Assembly (NCBI RefSeq): GCF_048544455.1 | Contig: NC_133531.1 | Span: 68,672,099-68,736,098, forward strand | Length of the DNA: 64,000 bases | Source of the DNA: Silene latifolia | Taxonomy: Eukaryota; Streptophyta; Magnoliopsida; Caryophyllales; Caryophyllaceae | Reading direction: 5' to 3' | Shown: in pieces, positions 13,196 to 23,941 of the stretch | Layout of the letters: every line of letters starts with the position of its first letter | Position numbering within the stretch: position 1 is the first letter of the stretch | The notes under the pieces: model-generated | What the model saw: the letters and a program-made list of their open reading frames with translations, nothing else | Told to the model about the DNA's origin: nothing | The model's database searches: none | Program-made: the position numbers and the translations under genes

Positions 13196-13386
13196 ACAAA
13201 TGCAAATGCTTGTTCCCAAGCGCCCCGTGGGCCCGCGTCCACAGTTATTTACTATTTATGTATGTTTCTTTATTGTCTGATGATTATCATTGCCTCGGGT
13301 AACCGAGACAGTGACGTTCCTATACCTGAGTGGTCCTGCTAAGGCACTTGGAGTATGGGAGTGTCACAAAGCAGCTCAACAGACGA

Positions 13387-13690
13387 CACTACAATAATTT
13401 GTCACTTGCACCACGAATTATGCCACAGGAATTTATAATTCGTGGCTAAATTTTGCTTAGCCACAGGAAAAACTTATTCATTATTTTGGAAAAATTTTTA
13501 TGCCACGGGATAACTTTTTCCGTGGCAAAAAGTCACTTCCGCCATGAATTAGGCTACACCCGTGGGAAATAATCATTTTAGCCACGAGCTATGTCACACC
13601 CGTGGCGAAATTTTATTTAGTCACGAATTGTTCCGTGGCAAAAAAAAAATTTAGCCACAAACTAATAAACACCAGTGGCGAGTATCTTTT
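13387..13690. repeat. Left subterminal repeat field of the CACTA element
   Basis: About ten copies of CCACG/CCGTGGC-like words occur at 20-40 bp intervals, in alternating orientation, ending near CCAGTGGCGAG at 13680. This is the likely transposase binding region. Confidence 0.75.
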
Positions 13691-14172
13691 CCGACTTAAA
13701 TTAAGATATTTTCATGTTAAGGCAAACCTAAAAATTGCTTGCTTAGAAAATAAAAAAATATGAATGAAATTTAATCAAATATAATAATATGAAAATACAT
13801 TTAAATATGAAATTTTAGAAACGCTTTGATTAATTTAGTTAATATTTTTTATTGTTTATTTACTCAATAAGAAATTTTAAAATTTTATAAACTTATATGC
13901 AAGCAAAGAAAAGTTTATCGTCTAATTTTTTTGATTTTCTTATAAATCACACTTATGTTTTGTAGGTTTTTCAAAACATTGATAATTTAAGAAATTTGTT
14001 TTAATATATAATTCTGTTTATTAAAGTCGTGAATTTCTTTTACTTTTTAAAATTAAACTTTATAATCTTGAATAACAATCTTAAATGAATGTATCATATT
14101 TAAAGGCATAGCATATCAAATTGAATAAATAAGTTATTTACCATCTATCTTAGAGAAATCTAAAATTAATAT
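13691..14172. other. AT-rich CACTA interior, nothing recognised
   Basis: No frame over 60 codons, repeat or RNA gene is seen. It is AT-rich filler between the subterminal repeats and the first MITE. Confidence 0.5.
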
Positions 14173-14445
14173 ACGGAAATTTCCCATGATATCCCTTAAT
14201 TTTGTCATATTTTCTATGTTACCTCTGCTTTTAAGAATCTGCCTATGATATTCTTGAGGTTCCATTTTTGTGCTCATGGTACCCTCTAATGTAATGGTTG
14301 TTAGATGGCCTTTAAATTTTGATGATGTGAGTTGTGACAATGAATTAGTAATTATAAAATATGAAATAAAAATGAAATAAAAATGAAAAATAGGGGTACC
14401 ATGGGAAATCTGACAAAATTAAGGGATATCACGTGAAATTTCCGT
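14173..14445. mobile_element. MITE with ~35 bp inverted repeats (MULE-like)
   Basis: The left end ACGGAAATTTCCCATGATAT and the reverse complement of the right end agree over about 35 bp with two mismatches. The interior carries words such as CATGGTACC in both orientations. Total length is 273 bp. No coding sequence is present. The flanking bases are AT-rich and I could not settle the target duplication. Confidence 0.7.
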
Positions 14446-14634
14446 AATTTTTAGTTACTAAGTTATTCCCACATCATCAAAACTTAACCTTCATTTAACA
14501 ACTGTTACATTAGGGGGTACCATGGGCACAAAAATTAAACCTCAAGGATATTGTTAAACTGTTTCATTCAAAATTTGATTTACGACATTATGTGTAAGAT
14601 ATTACATGAAAATTTTGAATTTGCTATAAAATTT

Positions 14635-15076
14635 ACAGAAATTTCCCATGGTACCCTTGAACTTTGCCAGATGGTACCCCTTATTTTAAGTTTCTACACA
14701 TGGTGCCCTTGTGCTTACCTTTTTCATTCCCAAAATACCCTTTCGCAAAATTCTGTCATAACGTCGTTAATCCTATAAGGAATTAGATGAGTGATTGAGT
14801 ATGTTAAGTTGTTATTGTTTTATTATTTAGGTACTAAATGTTAGTTTATAAGACAAAAAAAGGATTTAGGTATTTGATGGTTAATAGTTAGTGTCTTAAA
14901 TAACAAAAAAAGACATCACAAGGCATATGAGTAGCGACGTTATGACGAAAGTTTGCCAAAGGGTATTCAGGGAGTGAAAAAGGTGAACACAGGAGTACCA
15001 TCATATGTAAAAACTGAAAATATGAGGTACCATGTGTAATCTGTCAAAATTCGAGGCTACCATGGAAAATTTCCGT
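14635..15076. mobile_element. Second MITE of the same family
   Basis: The ends ACAGAAATTTCCCATGGTAC (left) and ACGGAAATTTTCCATGGTAG (reverse complement of right) match, and the similarity runs inward through an ACAxATGGTACC block. It is 442 bp and shares the ACGGAAATTT terminus with the MITE 190 bp to its left. Confidence 0.65.
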
Positions 15077-15479
15077 AAAATATAACTTGCTGAGAAAAAA
15101 ATTGGGAAAAAAAATTTTAGGAGTTGAAAAGAAACGGCGATTAGATTAAAAAATTGATTAAATAAAATAAGTGCGCTAAGAAATGAAAGTAAAAAACTGA
15201 TCTCCCACAAATCAATTAAGCAAAAAACATATTGAAAAAATTATCAATATAAAAATTCAATGGAGATTTTTTTTCATGAAAATGAGCGCATGTGAAAAAT
15301 TTAAAGTCACATATGCAAATAATGTAAAAAATTTGATAAAAGAAACGATAAATCCTAACAAAGAGGAAACAGATTAGGAATTAAGTGATTCTTTTGTACG
15401 ACAGTCTATTTTGTGTTTTTTGGGTAAAAAAAGTGACTACTTTTTTTTTTTTTTTTTTTTGAGGGGAAACCCGAAGGTT

Positions 15480-18400
15480 CTATTGAATTACCGATAAATC
15501 AAACAGTACAGCATTGTTCACAGACGGAGGTAGAGTCTCCGATCCAACAAAACTACTAGCTACTCTAGGAAAAGGATGAGCTAATTCATGAGCCACACAA
15601 TTGTTTGCTCGACTAACAAAAGACCAAATAATAGAAATAAAAGAATTGCAAAGAGCTAAAATATCAGCTATAACAAGTGAGAAAATACTCCTTCCCACAG
15701 CTTTCCGCTTCAGCGCATCAATGACAGCTAGGCAGTCGCTTTCCAAGATAATCTTTGTATGGCCAAAACGAACCGCTTCCTTTACACCTTCGAGAACAGC
15801 AGCCGCCTCAGCAACCCTTGGGTCCCAACTTTGCACCTGCACAATCGATGCACCCCACAAGACACATCCCTTCTCGTCCCGGCACACCAGCCCCATCCCC
15901 ACGCCCTCCCCTTCCTTAACCCCGGCATCCACATTCACCTTCACATACTCCCTAGGCGGCGGTGTCCACCCCTTGTCTCTTGTCCTCGTCAAACGTCCAC
16001 TATTACCCCCCGTTTTCGACCTCAAAAAACCTCCCCCTTCAATCTCATCCAAAACATCACAAGTCCTTCGAATAACATTCTCGGGATTAACACAATTGTC
16101 TCCAAATATGACCTTATTTCGATGTTCCCACAAGGCCCAACATCCAACCATGAAAAGGCTGTGTTCACGCACCCCGAGCTCCCTCCAACTCGCTTCAATC
16201 CAGTCCCTCACTCCTCCACCACTCTCGGCAGCAGCAGCATCCAAACCCAACCCCTCCCATAACCGTTGTGCCACTCGACAATCCCTGAAAAGGTGAAGAC
16301 TCGACTCGAAAAAAGAATTACATAAAGAGCAAAAAGAATTCTCACCTCGAACTCGAGCTGCTATGTTTGCCCTCGTTGCCAATGCTTCGCTGCACAGCTG
16401 CCAAAAGAAAAGCTTCACACGAGGCCATACCGGAACGTTCCAAATCCTGGTCCAAAGCCACCTCTCCCTTCCCCAATCAGACGCTCCCCCCAGCTCCAAA
16501 GCATCTCCATTAGCAGCTAGGAAACCATAGGCCGATTTGACAGTGAACACCCCATCCTTTTCCGCACACCAAGCCCATTCATCCGGGGGTCTATTCGGGC
16601 TAACCCGGATATTGCGAATCCTTTCCCGTTCAAATGGTAGGAACAAAGCTGCGAGAAGCCCCTCGTTCCAGCTCCCATTCCCATCCTCCAACTAATCCGC
16701 GACCCTTAGACTCTCGTGCCCCTCAACCATAGGAGATATAACCCGCCCCGAATGCGTGTTTGGTAGCCAAGCATCCTGCCACACTCGGGTAGTCAAGCCA
16801 TCCCCACTCCGCCTTCTTAAACCCCCTCGTATCACATTTCTAGCTTCAATGATTCCCCGCCAAGTATAACTTGGGTTATGCCCCAACGGAGCATCCATCA
16901 AGCCGCCATCCGGGTAATATTTAGCACGCATCACTCGGGCCCAGAGACTCTCCGGTTCCGTTAAAAGTCTCCAAACTTGCTTGCCAAGAAGAGCCATGTT
17001 AAATAAGTGGAAGTCTCGAAAGCCCATACCTCCCATCCCCTTTGGTTGACACAATTTCCGCCATGCAACCCAATGAATGCCGTGTTTGCCCTCCTCGTGG
17101 CCCCACCAGAAACGCGAGATAAGCGAGCGAATTTCCTCACAGAAATGGACGGGAATTTTAAAAATACTCATAACATAGGTAGGGAGTGAATTGGCCACAG
17201 CCTTTAAAAGAACCTCCTTACCAGCCCTAGACAAGATTTTCCCGCGCCATCCTTCGAGTCGTTTACTTAACTTATCGCGAATGATATCCGTCAGCGCCTT
17301 CTTTGACCGGCCTATCACAGTGGGTAAGCCCAGATATCGAGCTTGTTCATCGACCACTACAAACCCCAAACGTCTCGCCAAGTTGTCCCTGCACTCCAAA
17401 GGAATGCCCTTGCTGAAAGACATAGTAGTCTTATCGATATTAACCAATTGGCCGGATGCTTGCTCATAGCGGGTTAAAATATCACGCACTACCTCCGCTT
17501 CCTCCATTTTCGCTTTTGTGAAGAAAATACTATCATCAGCGAACAACAAATGCGAGATAGAAGGAGCACCCGCAGCAACTCGGATACCGTGAAGGGAATT
17601 AGCTTCAACTGCCCTTCGCATCATATTAGATAAGACTTCAGCACAGAGAATAAAAAGGTACGGGGATAAAGGGTCACCTTGTCGTATGCCCCTAGACGGT
17701 CGAAATTCTTGTGACGGGCTTCCATTAATTAGCACAGAGAAGGAAACAGACGACACACAATCCATGACTCGAGCAGTCCAGTGTCTATCAAAGCCCATAG
17801 TATTAAGAACTCTCTCCAAAAAAATTCATTCCACCCTATCATAAGCTTTAGCCATGTCTAATTTAATAGCCATGAAACCATCAGCTGCTCTTGACTGCTT
17901 CATCAAATGGAAAATTTCGAAGGCCATCAACACGTTATCGGAAATTACTCTTCCAGGCGTAAAAGCCCCTTGATTTTCAGACACTATATCACTGAGGAAT
18001 TGCTTCAAACGATTTGCTAAGACTTTCGAAACTAGCTTGTACGCGACATTGCAGAGACTAATAGGTCGGAAATCACGAATTTTGTCCGGAGCTTTCTTTT
18101 TGGGAATTAGAACAATATGGGTCTTATTGTAAGCTCTTGGTGATAACTCCCCACGTAAAATTCCAAGCACCGTCCTGACAACCTCCGGTCCCACTGTACT
18201 CCAAAAAGTCTGATAAAAGAGGCCATTCATCCCATCGGGTCCTAGGGCTTTAAGTGGATGCATTTGGTTTAAGGCATCAACAATCTCTTCCTCGGAATAA
18301 TCCTGCCTCAGAATGGCATTCATCGGTTCAGTCACACGGCTCTCCAACCCCGCCATGATATCATCCCCAAAAGTCGGATTCGCAGAGGTAAACAGCTGCT

Positions 18401-19580
18401 GAAAATAATCATTCGCCACCTTTGACACGGCATCATCCCCTTCACGAATAAACCCCTCATCATCCACAAGCTTTGCTATATGATTTTTCTGTCGCCTTTC
18501 CCCAGCTCGAGTATGAAAGAATTTAGTATTGCGGTCACCATCCTTCAACCATAGAGCCCTCGACCTTTGCCTCCAATACTGTTCCTCTTGTCTCGTCAAA
18601 TCTGCAATTTCAGCCACTAGTTTTCGCCGTTTATTAATATTCCCTTCGGATCGGTCTCCTTCATTTAATTTGGCTAGCTGATGGCGTTTTCGTTCCATGG
18701 CTCGAGAGATCTTATTTATACTTGTTTTCTTCCACGCGCGTAATTCCCGAGAACACTCCTCCAAAACCGTGACCAAATTTTCCCTCCCCCGTGCCATCCC
18801 ACGCTCCACAGCTTCATCACATCCCTCCTCCCCGACCCAAATCTGTTCAAAACGAAATTGCCGTTGCTTAGGACGCCCCTCCTCTCTGCTATTAAGGACA
18901 AGTTTAATCGGTGCATGGTCCGACCACTCCCGCTCCAAATAATAAAGTCTAGCATACGGAAATAGATCCCGCCAAGAGGCCGTACATAGAGCACGGTCAA
19001 TCATACTCTGTCTATTAGAGTCCCCAGCCTGCCCATTGTCATAAGAAAAATTGTAGCCCTCCCATGGAATGTCTCGAAGCTCACAATCATCAACAGCTGC
19101 TCGGAAATTATTCATTTGCCACTGCGGTCTGCTCCCCCCTTTCATTTCAGTCGAGTACAGAATTTCATTAAAATCACCCATACAAACCCATGGCACCGAA
19201 GATTGTCTACTAAGAATGCGAAGTAACTCCCAAGATAAGTGGCGGTCAGTCACCGCCGGCCAGCCATAGAAGCCAGTGACCCTCCACTCCCCTCTCTCAC
19301 TACGAACAAGAAAATCCATGTGATGAACTGAAGCTGAAAGAAAAGTACAGTCAACCTCCTTTCGCCACAGCATAGCTAAACCACCAGATCTCCCTACACT
19401 ATCAACCTCCATCCCGTAGAACCCTTCCAATTTCTCTTTCACCCTCCTCATTTCACGACCACTTAATTTAGTTTCGCATAAGAACAAAATGGTCGGGGCT
19501 TCCTTTCGTACCAAGGCACGAAGTGCAGTAACCGTGTCGGGGTTGCCCAAGCCCCGACAGTTGATGCTCAAGAGATTCAT
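15480..19580 (-). pseudogene. LINE ORF2: AP endonuclease, reverse transcriptase, zf-RVT, RNase H; two nonsense codons
   Basis: The frame runs 1367 codons in one phase, broken only by TGA at 17826-17828 (where YDRVE is normally followed by Trp) and TAG at 16692-16694. Domains in order: an endonuclease/exonuclease/phosphatase domain (NLLSINCRGLGN, CETKL, GDFNEI, SDHAPI) that nicks the target; reverse transcriptase (GPDGMNGLFYQTFW, IRDFRPISLCNVAYK, QGAFTPGRVISDN, IRQGDPLSPYLF and the catalytic FADD in LLFADDSIFF); a zf-RVT cysteine cluster; and a C-terminal plant-type RNase H (NVDAGV...ESDCLAVIDAL). The start ATG overlaps the ORF1 stop as ATGA, which suggests coupled reinitiation. The two stops would leave only a 584-residue endonuclease-plus-partial-RT product. 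Confidence 0.93.
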
Positions 19581-20926
19581 TGTGCCTGGCGGGGCTGCTC
19601 CCCGGCAGCCTCCGCCTCAGGTATTAAGACGCCCCCGTCTGTTTTCGACTTTTTTTGAGCACCTGCCTCCATCTCCCCCTCCCTATTTCTCTTCCCTGTA
19701 ATGTCTCCACCCCCACGCTCTCCCATCCCTTTCAAACCCGTATTGGCCGGTCTGCCAATCCTTGTCCAAGTCCCACCCACGTTCTTCCCTTGACTCACCC
19801 TCATCTCCCTCCGTTCACCCGTACTATGGACAGAAAAACCGTCTTGCATCCCTACCATCGAATTAAGATCCTCCTGTGCTCCCACCTCCTGCCCTCTATA
19901 CTCTTCAGTTCTAGTTTCCCCACCTTCCTCTATCCCTCCCCCTGCCATATCTGACCCCCCCGACCTGCTAATTCCTCCCTCCTCGCAACTCGCATTCGCA
20001 TCCTTAGCCTTGTCCCCTTGCCCCTTCATTATCCCTGCCCCTTGCTTCTTCGAACGAAGATCAATAGCAATCGTCTGTAATTTCGTGATCATATTCGAAA
20101 TAACATCATCAGGATCATCCCTAGGAGCCTCATCGAATCTCTCCTTCAAATTCCTAGCCGCTTTTCCGGAGGTTGTTTTGGCTGTTTTGACAACCTTCCA
20201 TGGTGAAGCCCTTAGCCAATCCCCGAATTGCAGTTCGTCTTCCTCATACGGCCCTTCATCACAATCCTTCTCCCCATGCTCAATCATCCCGCAACCGTAG
20301 CAAAAAGTAGGGAGTCTTTCATATTTGACATTGAAGTTAATAGTTCGTCCTCTCATTCGGACTGGTACAGAGGTCTTTAATGGCTTCGTGACATCATAGA
20401 GTATGCGTAACCTTATTGCTCTATCCATCTCCGTATTAGGACCGAATTCAGCATCAATAAAGGTACCCAAGCAGTCCCCCATTCTCTTAGCATTCGTCAA
20501 ATTTGTGCGACCCACGACAGGGAGATCATAGACGCGAGCCCAGATTGGAAATAAAGAAAGTGGAACATCAGAAATCTTACCCGACTCATTCGGTTCATTG
20601 AAGCACCAGAGAAACTTGTCAAAATGCCATGGTTGTCCTTCCAAAACCCTAGCTTTGTCTCTGTCCGTACCAAATCGAAAGATAAAGATTTTTTCCTTCG
20701 CATCGACTACATTGCCCATCATCGGCTCCGTAGGGTTCCATAGATTAATCATCGTTTCCACTGCCGCCTTGACATTGATAGCCCTAGATGCCCACAGTTT
20801 CCCAACCAACATAAGAGGATTCTTATCACGGCCCTCATCTAAACCCTCGTCCCATTCTATCGGACCATCATCCTCCTCGATAGGATTTTTTCCGTTCCGA
20901 CGTGACCCCGAAGATTCACTTGTCAT
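19577..20926 (-). CDS. LINE ORF1: DUF4283 RNA-binding protein with zinc knuckle
   Basis: I chose the Met at 20926 (MTSESSGS), giving 449 residues. An in-frame upstream ATG at 20995 would add a hydrophobic 23-residue leader that looks non-native. The N-terminal half is a DUF4283 domain (LWASRAINVKAAVETMINLW, LEGQPWHFDKFLWCF). A CCHC knuckle follows (FCYGCGMIEHGEKDC). The C-terminal part is low-complexity, rich in Gly/Glu/Lys, and ends QPRQAQ. This is the nucleic-acid-binding chaperone partner of ORF2 in plant L1 elements. It overlaps ORF2 by four bases (ATGA). The frame is intact. Confidence 0.88.
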   Translation of the reverse strand: MTSESSGSRRNGKNPIEEDDGPIEWDEGLDEGRDKNPLMLVGKLWASRAINVKAAVETMINLWNPTEPMMGNVVDAKEKIFIFRFGTDRDKARVLEGQPWHFDKFLWCFNEPNESGKISDVPLSLFPIWARVYDLPVVGRTNLTNAKRMGDCLGTFIDAEFGPNTEMDRAIRLRILYDVTKPLKTSVPVRMRGRTINFNVKYERLPTFCYGCGMIEHGEKDCDEGPYEEDELQFGDWLRASPWKVVKTAKTTSGKAARNLKERFDEAPRDDPDDVISNMITKLQTIAIDLRSKKQGAGIMKGQGDKAKDANASCEEGGISRSGGSDMAGGGIEEGGETRTEEYRGQEVGAQEDLNSMVGMQDGFSVHSTGERREMRVSQGKNVGGTWTRIGRPANTGLKGMGERGGGDITGKRNREGEMEAGAQKKSKTDGGVLIPEAEAAGEQPRQAQ

Positions 20927-21106
20927 TGGCACCTGCACAAAGAAAACAAAGAAACAAACGAAAGAAAACGATAACAGAAAACTAATCTCACGCAAGAGAC
21001 GTGAGATGAGCCTCGAAGAAAAGGAGAGAAAGACAAAGAAAATTTGACGGAGCCCTAGGAAACCCTAGACCAAAATTTTAGTGGGGTTATAGTTAAAAGT
21101 GACCAC

Positions 21107-21560
21107 TTTGAGGAAAAAAAGACCTTTAGTTATAAAAGTGGTTATTATTTTACCAAAAAATGGTCACATTTTTCATATCGCAGATACGACAGTCATACAA
21201 TAGAATTTGCGGAGAAAAATATACGAAAAAATGAGTACAGGAGAAATGAAAATAAGAACGTCGATAAACTAAAGAAATAAAAAAAATGTTTGAAAAACAC
21301 GATTAAGTTTACTTTTTGGAGAACTGGTTTTGCTGACTTCGGCAAAATAAAAAAAATGATGTCATAATCATTAGTTGAGAGGTTAATATCGAAAATTTGA
21401 TTGTTTTGGCCAAATAATATTTTTCCCGCAAAAATTTGTAAATCATGTTACATTTTTGTAATTAAATAGTACTAAAGGTAAGATTTGAAAGAAAAAAAAT
21501 AAACTTAAAAGGATTCAAAATGCTAATTATATCAACAAAATCAACATTTAATTTCGGTAG
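21107..21560. other. AT-rich CACTA interior, nothing recognised
   Basis: No coding frame or clear repeat is seen between the LINE and the 5S-like fragment. Confidence 0.5.
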
Positions 21561-21567
21561 CACATGA

Positions 21568-21648
21568 AAAGAACTCTACAGTTAAGCGTGCTCAGGTGAG
21601 AGTAGTGTTGGGATGGGTGACCTCCTGGGAAGCCTCTCCGATGCGCAC
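21568..21648 (+). pseudogene. 5S rRNA-derived fragment (3' two-thirds)
   Basis: CAGTTAAGCGTGCT, GAGAGTAGT and GGATGGGTGACCTCCTGGGA match the plant 5S rRNA from about position 45 to its end, including the internal promoter C box. The first ~40 bases are absent and the 3' end is altered (CTCTCCGATGCGCACGA). It lies inside the CACTA element and is probably a relic of a 5S-bearing retroelement (Cassandra- or SINE3-like) rather than a working gene. Confidence 0.75.
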
Positions 21649-21799
21649 GAATGCATGGCTAGTTAAACCAAATAACGTTCAAATGAATCGAGTTAACTAG
21701 CGAAACAAGTACCTAGATTGTCACGGTTCCATATCTAATAAAATATCCATTGTGAAAAATAAAAATTATTTTACGTTTTATTTATTTAATTTTCATATA

Positions 21800-22048
21800 T
21801 ATTATTTGCGACGGGAAATAATTTTTCGCCACGGGAATTTTTTTTGGCCACGGGAGTGTTATTAGCCACGTGAGAATCCGTGGCCAAAAATTCAATAATA
21901 GCCACGTTATTGTTTTTCCCGTGGCTATCTCTTTGCCACGGCTACTTGCGCCACGAAAGGTATTCCCGTGGCAAAATGATTTAGCCACGGAAATTTAGCA
22001 CGTGCGCCACGAATTTAGCCGTGGTCCAAGTGCTCATTTGTAGTAGTG
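21800..22048. repeat. Right subterminal repeat field of the CACTA element
   Basis: A dozen GCCACGG/CCGTGGC words lie at short intervals in both orientations, ending with GTAGTAGTG at 22048. It is the counterpart of the left field. Confidence 0.8.
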
Positions 22049-22077
22049 CGAAAAATAGCAGCTGGACCACGTAACTG

Positions 22078-22262
22078 CTCGATCAAACAGATCAGAATAG
22101 TTCGATCGAGAAGATTTGGTGTCAAAAGGGGTCGATCGAGAAGATAGGTTATTCGATCGAGAGAAACGGTTTTGCAGCATATCGATCGAGGAAAGCAGAG
22201 GCTCGATCGAGTAAAATTCTCAGCAAAAGTAGTCGATCGAGTAGAAAAACCACTCGATCAAG
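22078..22262. repeat. CTCGATCGAG palindrome array 1 (3' non-coding part of Athila element)
   Basis: Eight sites of the form (N)TCGATCGAG or close variants start at 22078, 22101, 22131, 22152, 22181, 22202, 22232 and 22253. The spacings are 23, 30, 21, 29, 21, 30, 21. The sequences between the sites are not alike. Confidence 0.9.
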
Positions 22263-22482
22263 CTACAGCACCTGCAAAACGTACAAAAGAAGTATAGGAA
22301 ATACAAGAGACGCATAGTTCACCGTTCGAAGTTCAACACACACCTAAAAGAAAGAAAGCAAGAAAATAAGTTTAAACTAAAGTACAACAAAACAATCCGG
22401 GTTGCCTCCCGGAAAGCGCAGGTTTAAGAGGTCGCGCACGACCTTTCTGGCTTCAACTAACTGGCTTATCAAGCTCGTTGAA

Positions 22483-23398
22483 TTACAAGACTTCAACATG
22501 GTTGTCTGCATCATTTGCTTCGTGGTAATGCTTCACATATTGCCCATTCACCTTGAACCTATTTCCCTCGGAACCTTCTAGCTCGACAGACCCAAATTTA
22601 GTGACAGCTGTCACTGTATAAGGGCCACTCCACCTGGACTTCAGCTTGCCAGGAAATAATCGCAGTTGGGCATTAAACAGCAACACCTTCTGCCTGACAT
22701 GAAATTCGCGAGGTAAGATCCTTTTGTCATGCCATCTCTTCGTCTTCTCCTTGTAGATGCGTGAGCTATCATAGGCGTTGAGCCTAAATTCCTCCAGTTC
22801 ATCTAGCTGCAATAGACGGTTCTGACCACACAACTTAGGATCAAAGTTAAATTCACGAATTTCCCACCAAGCTTTACATTCTAACTCAACAGGCAAATGA
22901 CATGACTTCCCATAAACTAACCGATAAGGTGATGCACCAATCGGTGTCTTAAAGGCAGTCTTATAAGCCCATAATGTGTCTTCTAGTTTAAGGCTCCAAT
23001 CCTTCCGTGATTTAGAAACTACCTTAGCTAAAATCACTTTAATCTCATTATTAGAGAATTCAACTTGCCCACTGGTTTGAGGGTGATACGTCAAACCACG
23101 CCGGTGTTGAACACCAACCTTAGACAAAATAGAGGTTAGTTTTTTTTTCCTTAAAGTGCATTCCCCCATCACTAATGACGACCCTAGAGACACCAAATCG
23201 GGGAAATATAATATTTTTAAACATTTTAATCACGGTCCTGGCATCACAATGGGGTGAAGCAATTGCCTCCACCCACTTAGACACATAATCAACAGCTACC
23301 AAGATATACCTGTTACCTTTACTAGATGGGAAGGGTCCTTGGAAATCAAAGCCCCGGACATCAAAAACCTCTACTTCTAGGATACCATTTTGTGGCAT
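22483..23398 (-). pseudogene. Athila integrase core and C-terminal domain, frameshifted
   Basis: Two minus-strand frames (23120-23398 and 22483-23196) form the integrase. The first catalytic Asp is in RGFDFQGPF, the second in VISDGGMHF, and the Glu in [15 protein letters not shown] frameshift in an A-run near 23150 separates them. The C-terminal part holds the gypsy chromo-like region ([28 protein letters not shown]). The upstream zinc-binding part belongs to 23411-23941. The three catalytic acids survive but the reading frame does not. Confidence 0.88.
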
Positions 23399-23410
23399 CT
23401 CATGTCTCTT

Positions 23411-23941
23411 TTAAATGTTCCTTGATCGTTGGCAGACATCACAAGCCGAAACAAAAGCCTTAGCATCAGCAAACAAGGTAGGCCAGTAGAAACCAGACTG
23501 AAGTACCTTAGCCACGGTGCGCGATGGACTGTGGTGACCACCATAAGAGGATGAGTGACAGCCTTCCAAGATCACTTTGGTCTCCCAATGTGGAATACAC
23601 CGTCTGTAGAGACCGTCTGCACATTCCTTAAATAAATAGGGGTCATCCCAGAAGTACTGCTTAGCGTTATAAAGAAAACGCTTCCTCTGTTGATGAGAAA
23701 GGTCAGGCGGCAACGTGCCACTGACGACGTAGTTAGCTAAATCTGCATACCAAGGATCTTGGTTAATAATAGAAGACAAAACAACAAACAAAGAGTCATC
23801 AGGAAAAGAATCATCAATTAGTACAGAATCTTCTCCCTCTTGCTGTGACAGTCTTGACAGATGATCAGCTACAACGTTCTCAGCACCTTTCTTATCTTTT
23901 ACCTGCAAATCAAACTCCTGAAGAAGGAGTATCCATCTCAA
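23411..23941 (-). pseudogene. RNase H end and integrase HHCC zinc domain of the Athila element
   Basis: The frame starts at the end of RNase H ([25 protein letters not shown]). It continues through a linker to the integrase zinc domain (H-X4-H...C-X2-[10 protein letters not shown] and SACDVCQRS). It ends at TAA 23411-23413, a nonsense change where the family normally reads on into RHEMP. It overlaps the RT frame by four bases in another phase, so one base was lost near 23940. Confidence 0.88.

Larger units (their letters stand above)
15441..21094 (-). mobile_element. Nearly full-length L1-type LINE inserted in the CACTA element
   Basis: The minus-strand order is 5' UTR (about 20927-21094), ORF1 (19577-20926), ORF2 (15480-19580), short 3' UTR, and poly(A) seen as 20 T at 15441-15460. 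A 12 bp target duplication, AAAAGTGACTAC at 15429-15440 and AAAAGTGACCAC at 21095-21106, frames it with one mismatch. ORF2 is open throughout in a single frame apart from two stop codons, so the copy is young but disabled. Confidence 0.92.
13387..22048. mobile_element. CACTA (En/Spm) DNA transposon, non-autonomous, carrying nested insertions
   Basis: The left end is CACTACAATAA and the right end is TTTGTAGTAGTG, with CGA duplicated outside both ends (13384-13386 and 22049-22051). This is the 3 bp target duplication of the CACTA superfamily. Both terminal regions are packed with short CCGTGGC/GCCACGG repeats in both orientations, the usual subterminal transposase-binding layout. No TNP-type transposase frame is visible. 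Without the nested LINE the element would be about 3.0 kb. It also contains two MULE-like MITEs and a 5S-derived fragment. The left TIR matches the right only imperfectly after the first six bases. Confidence 0.85.

Noticed and set aside
15601..16296. Plus-strand frames of 231 and 167 codons
   Set aside because: They are shadows of the minus-strand LINE ORF2, which has full domain support.
19655..21047. Plus-strand frames opposite LINE ORF1
   Set aside because: They are shadows of ORF1 and follow its GC-rich composition.
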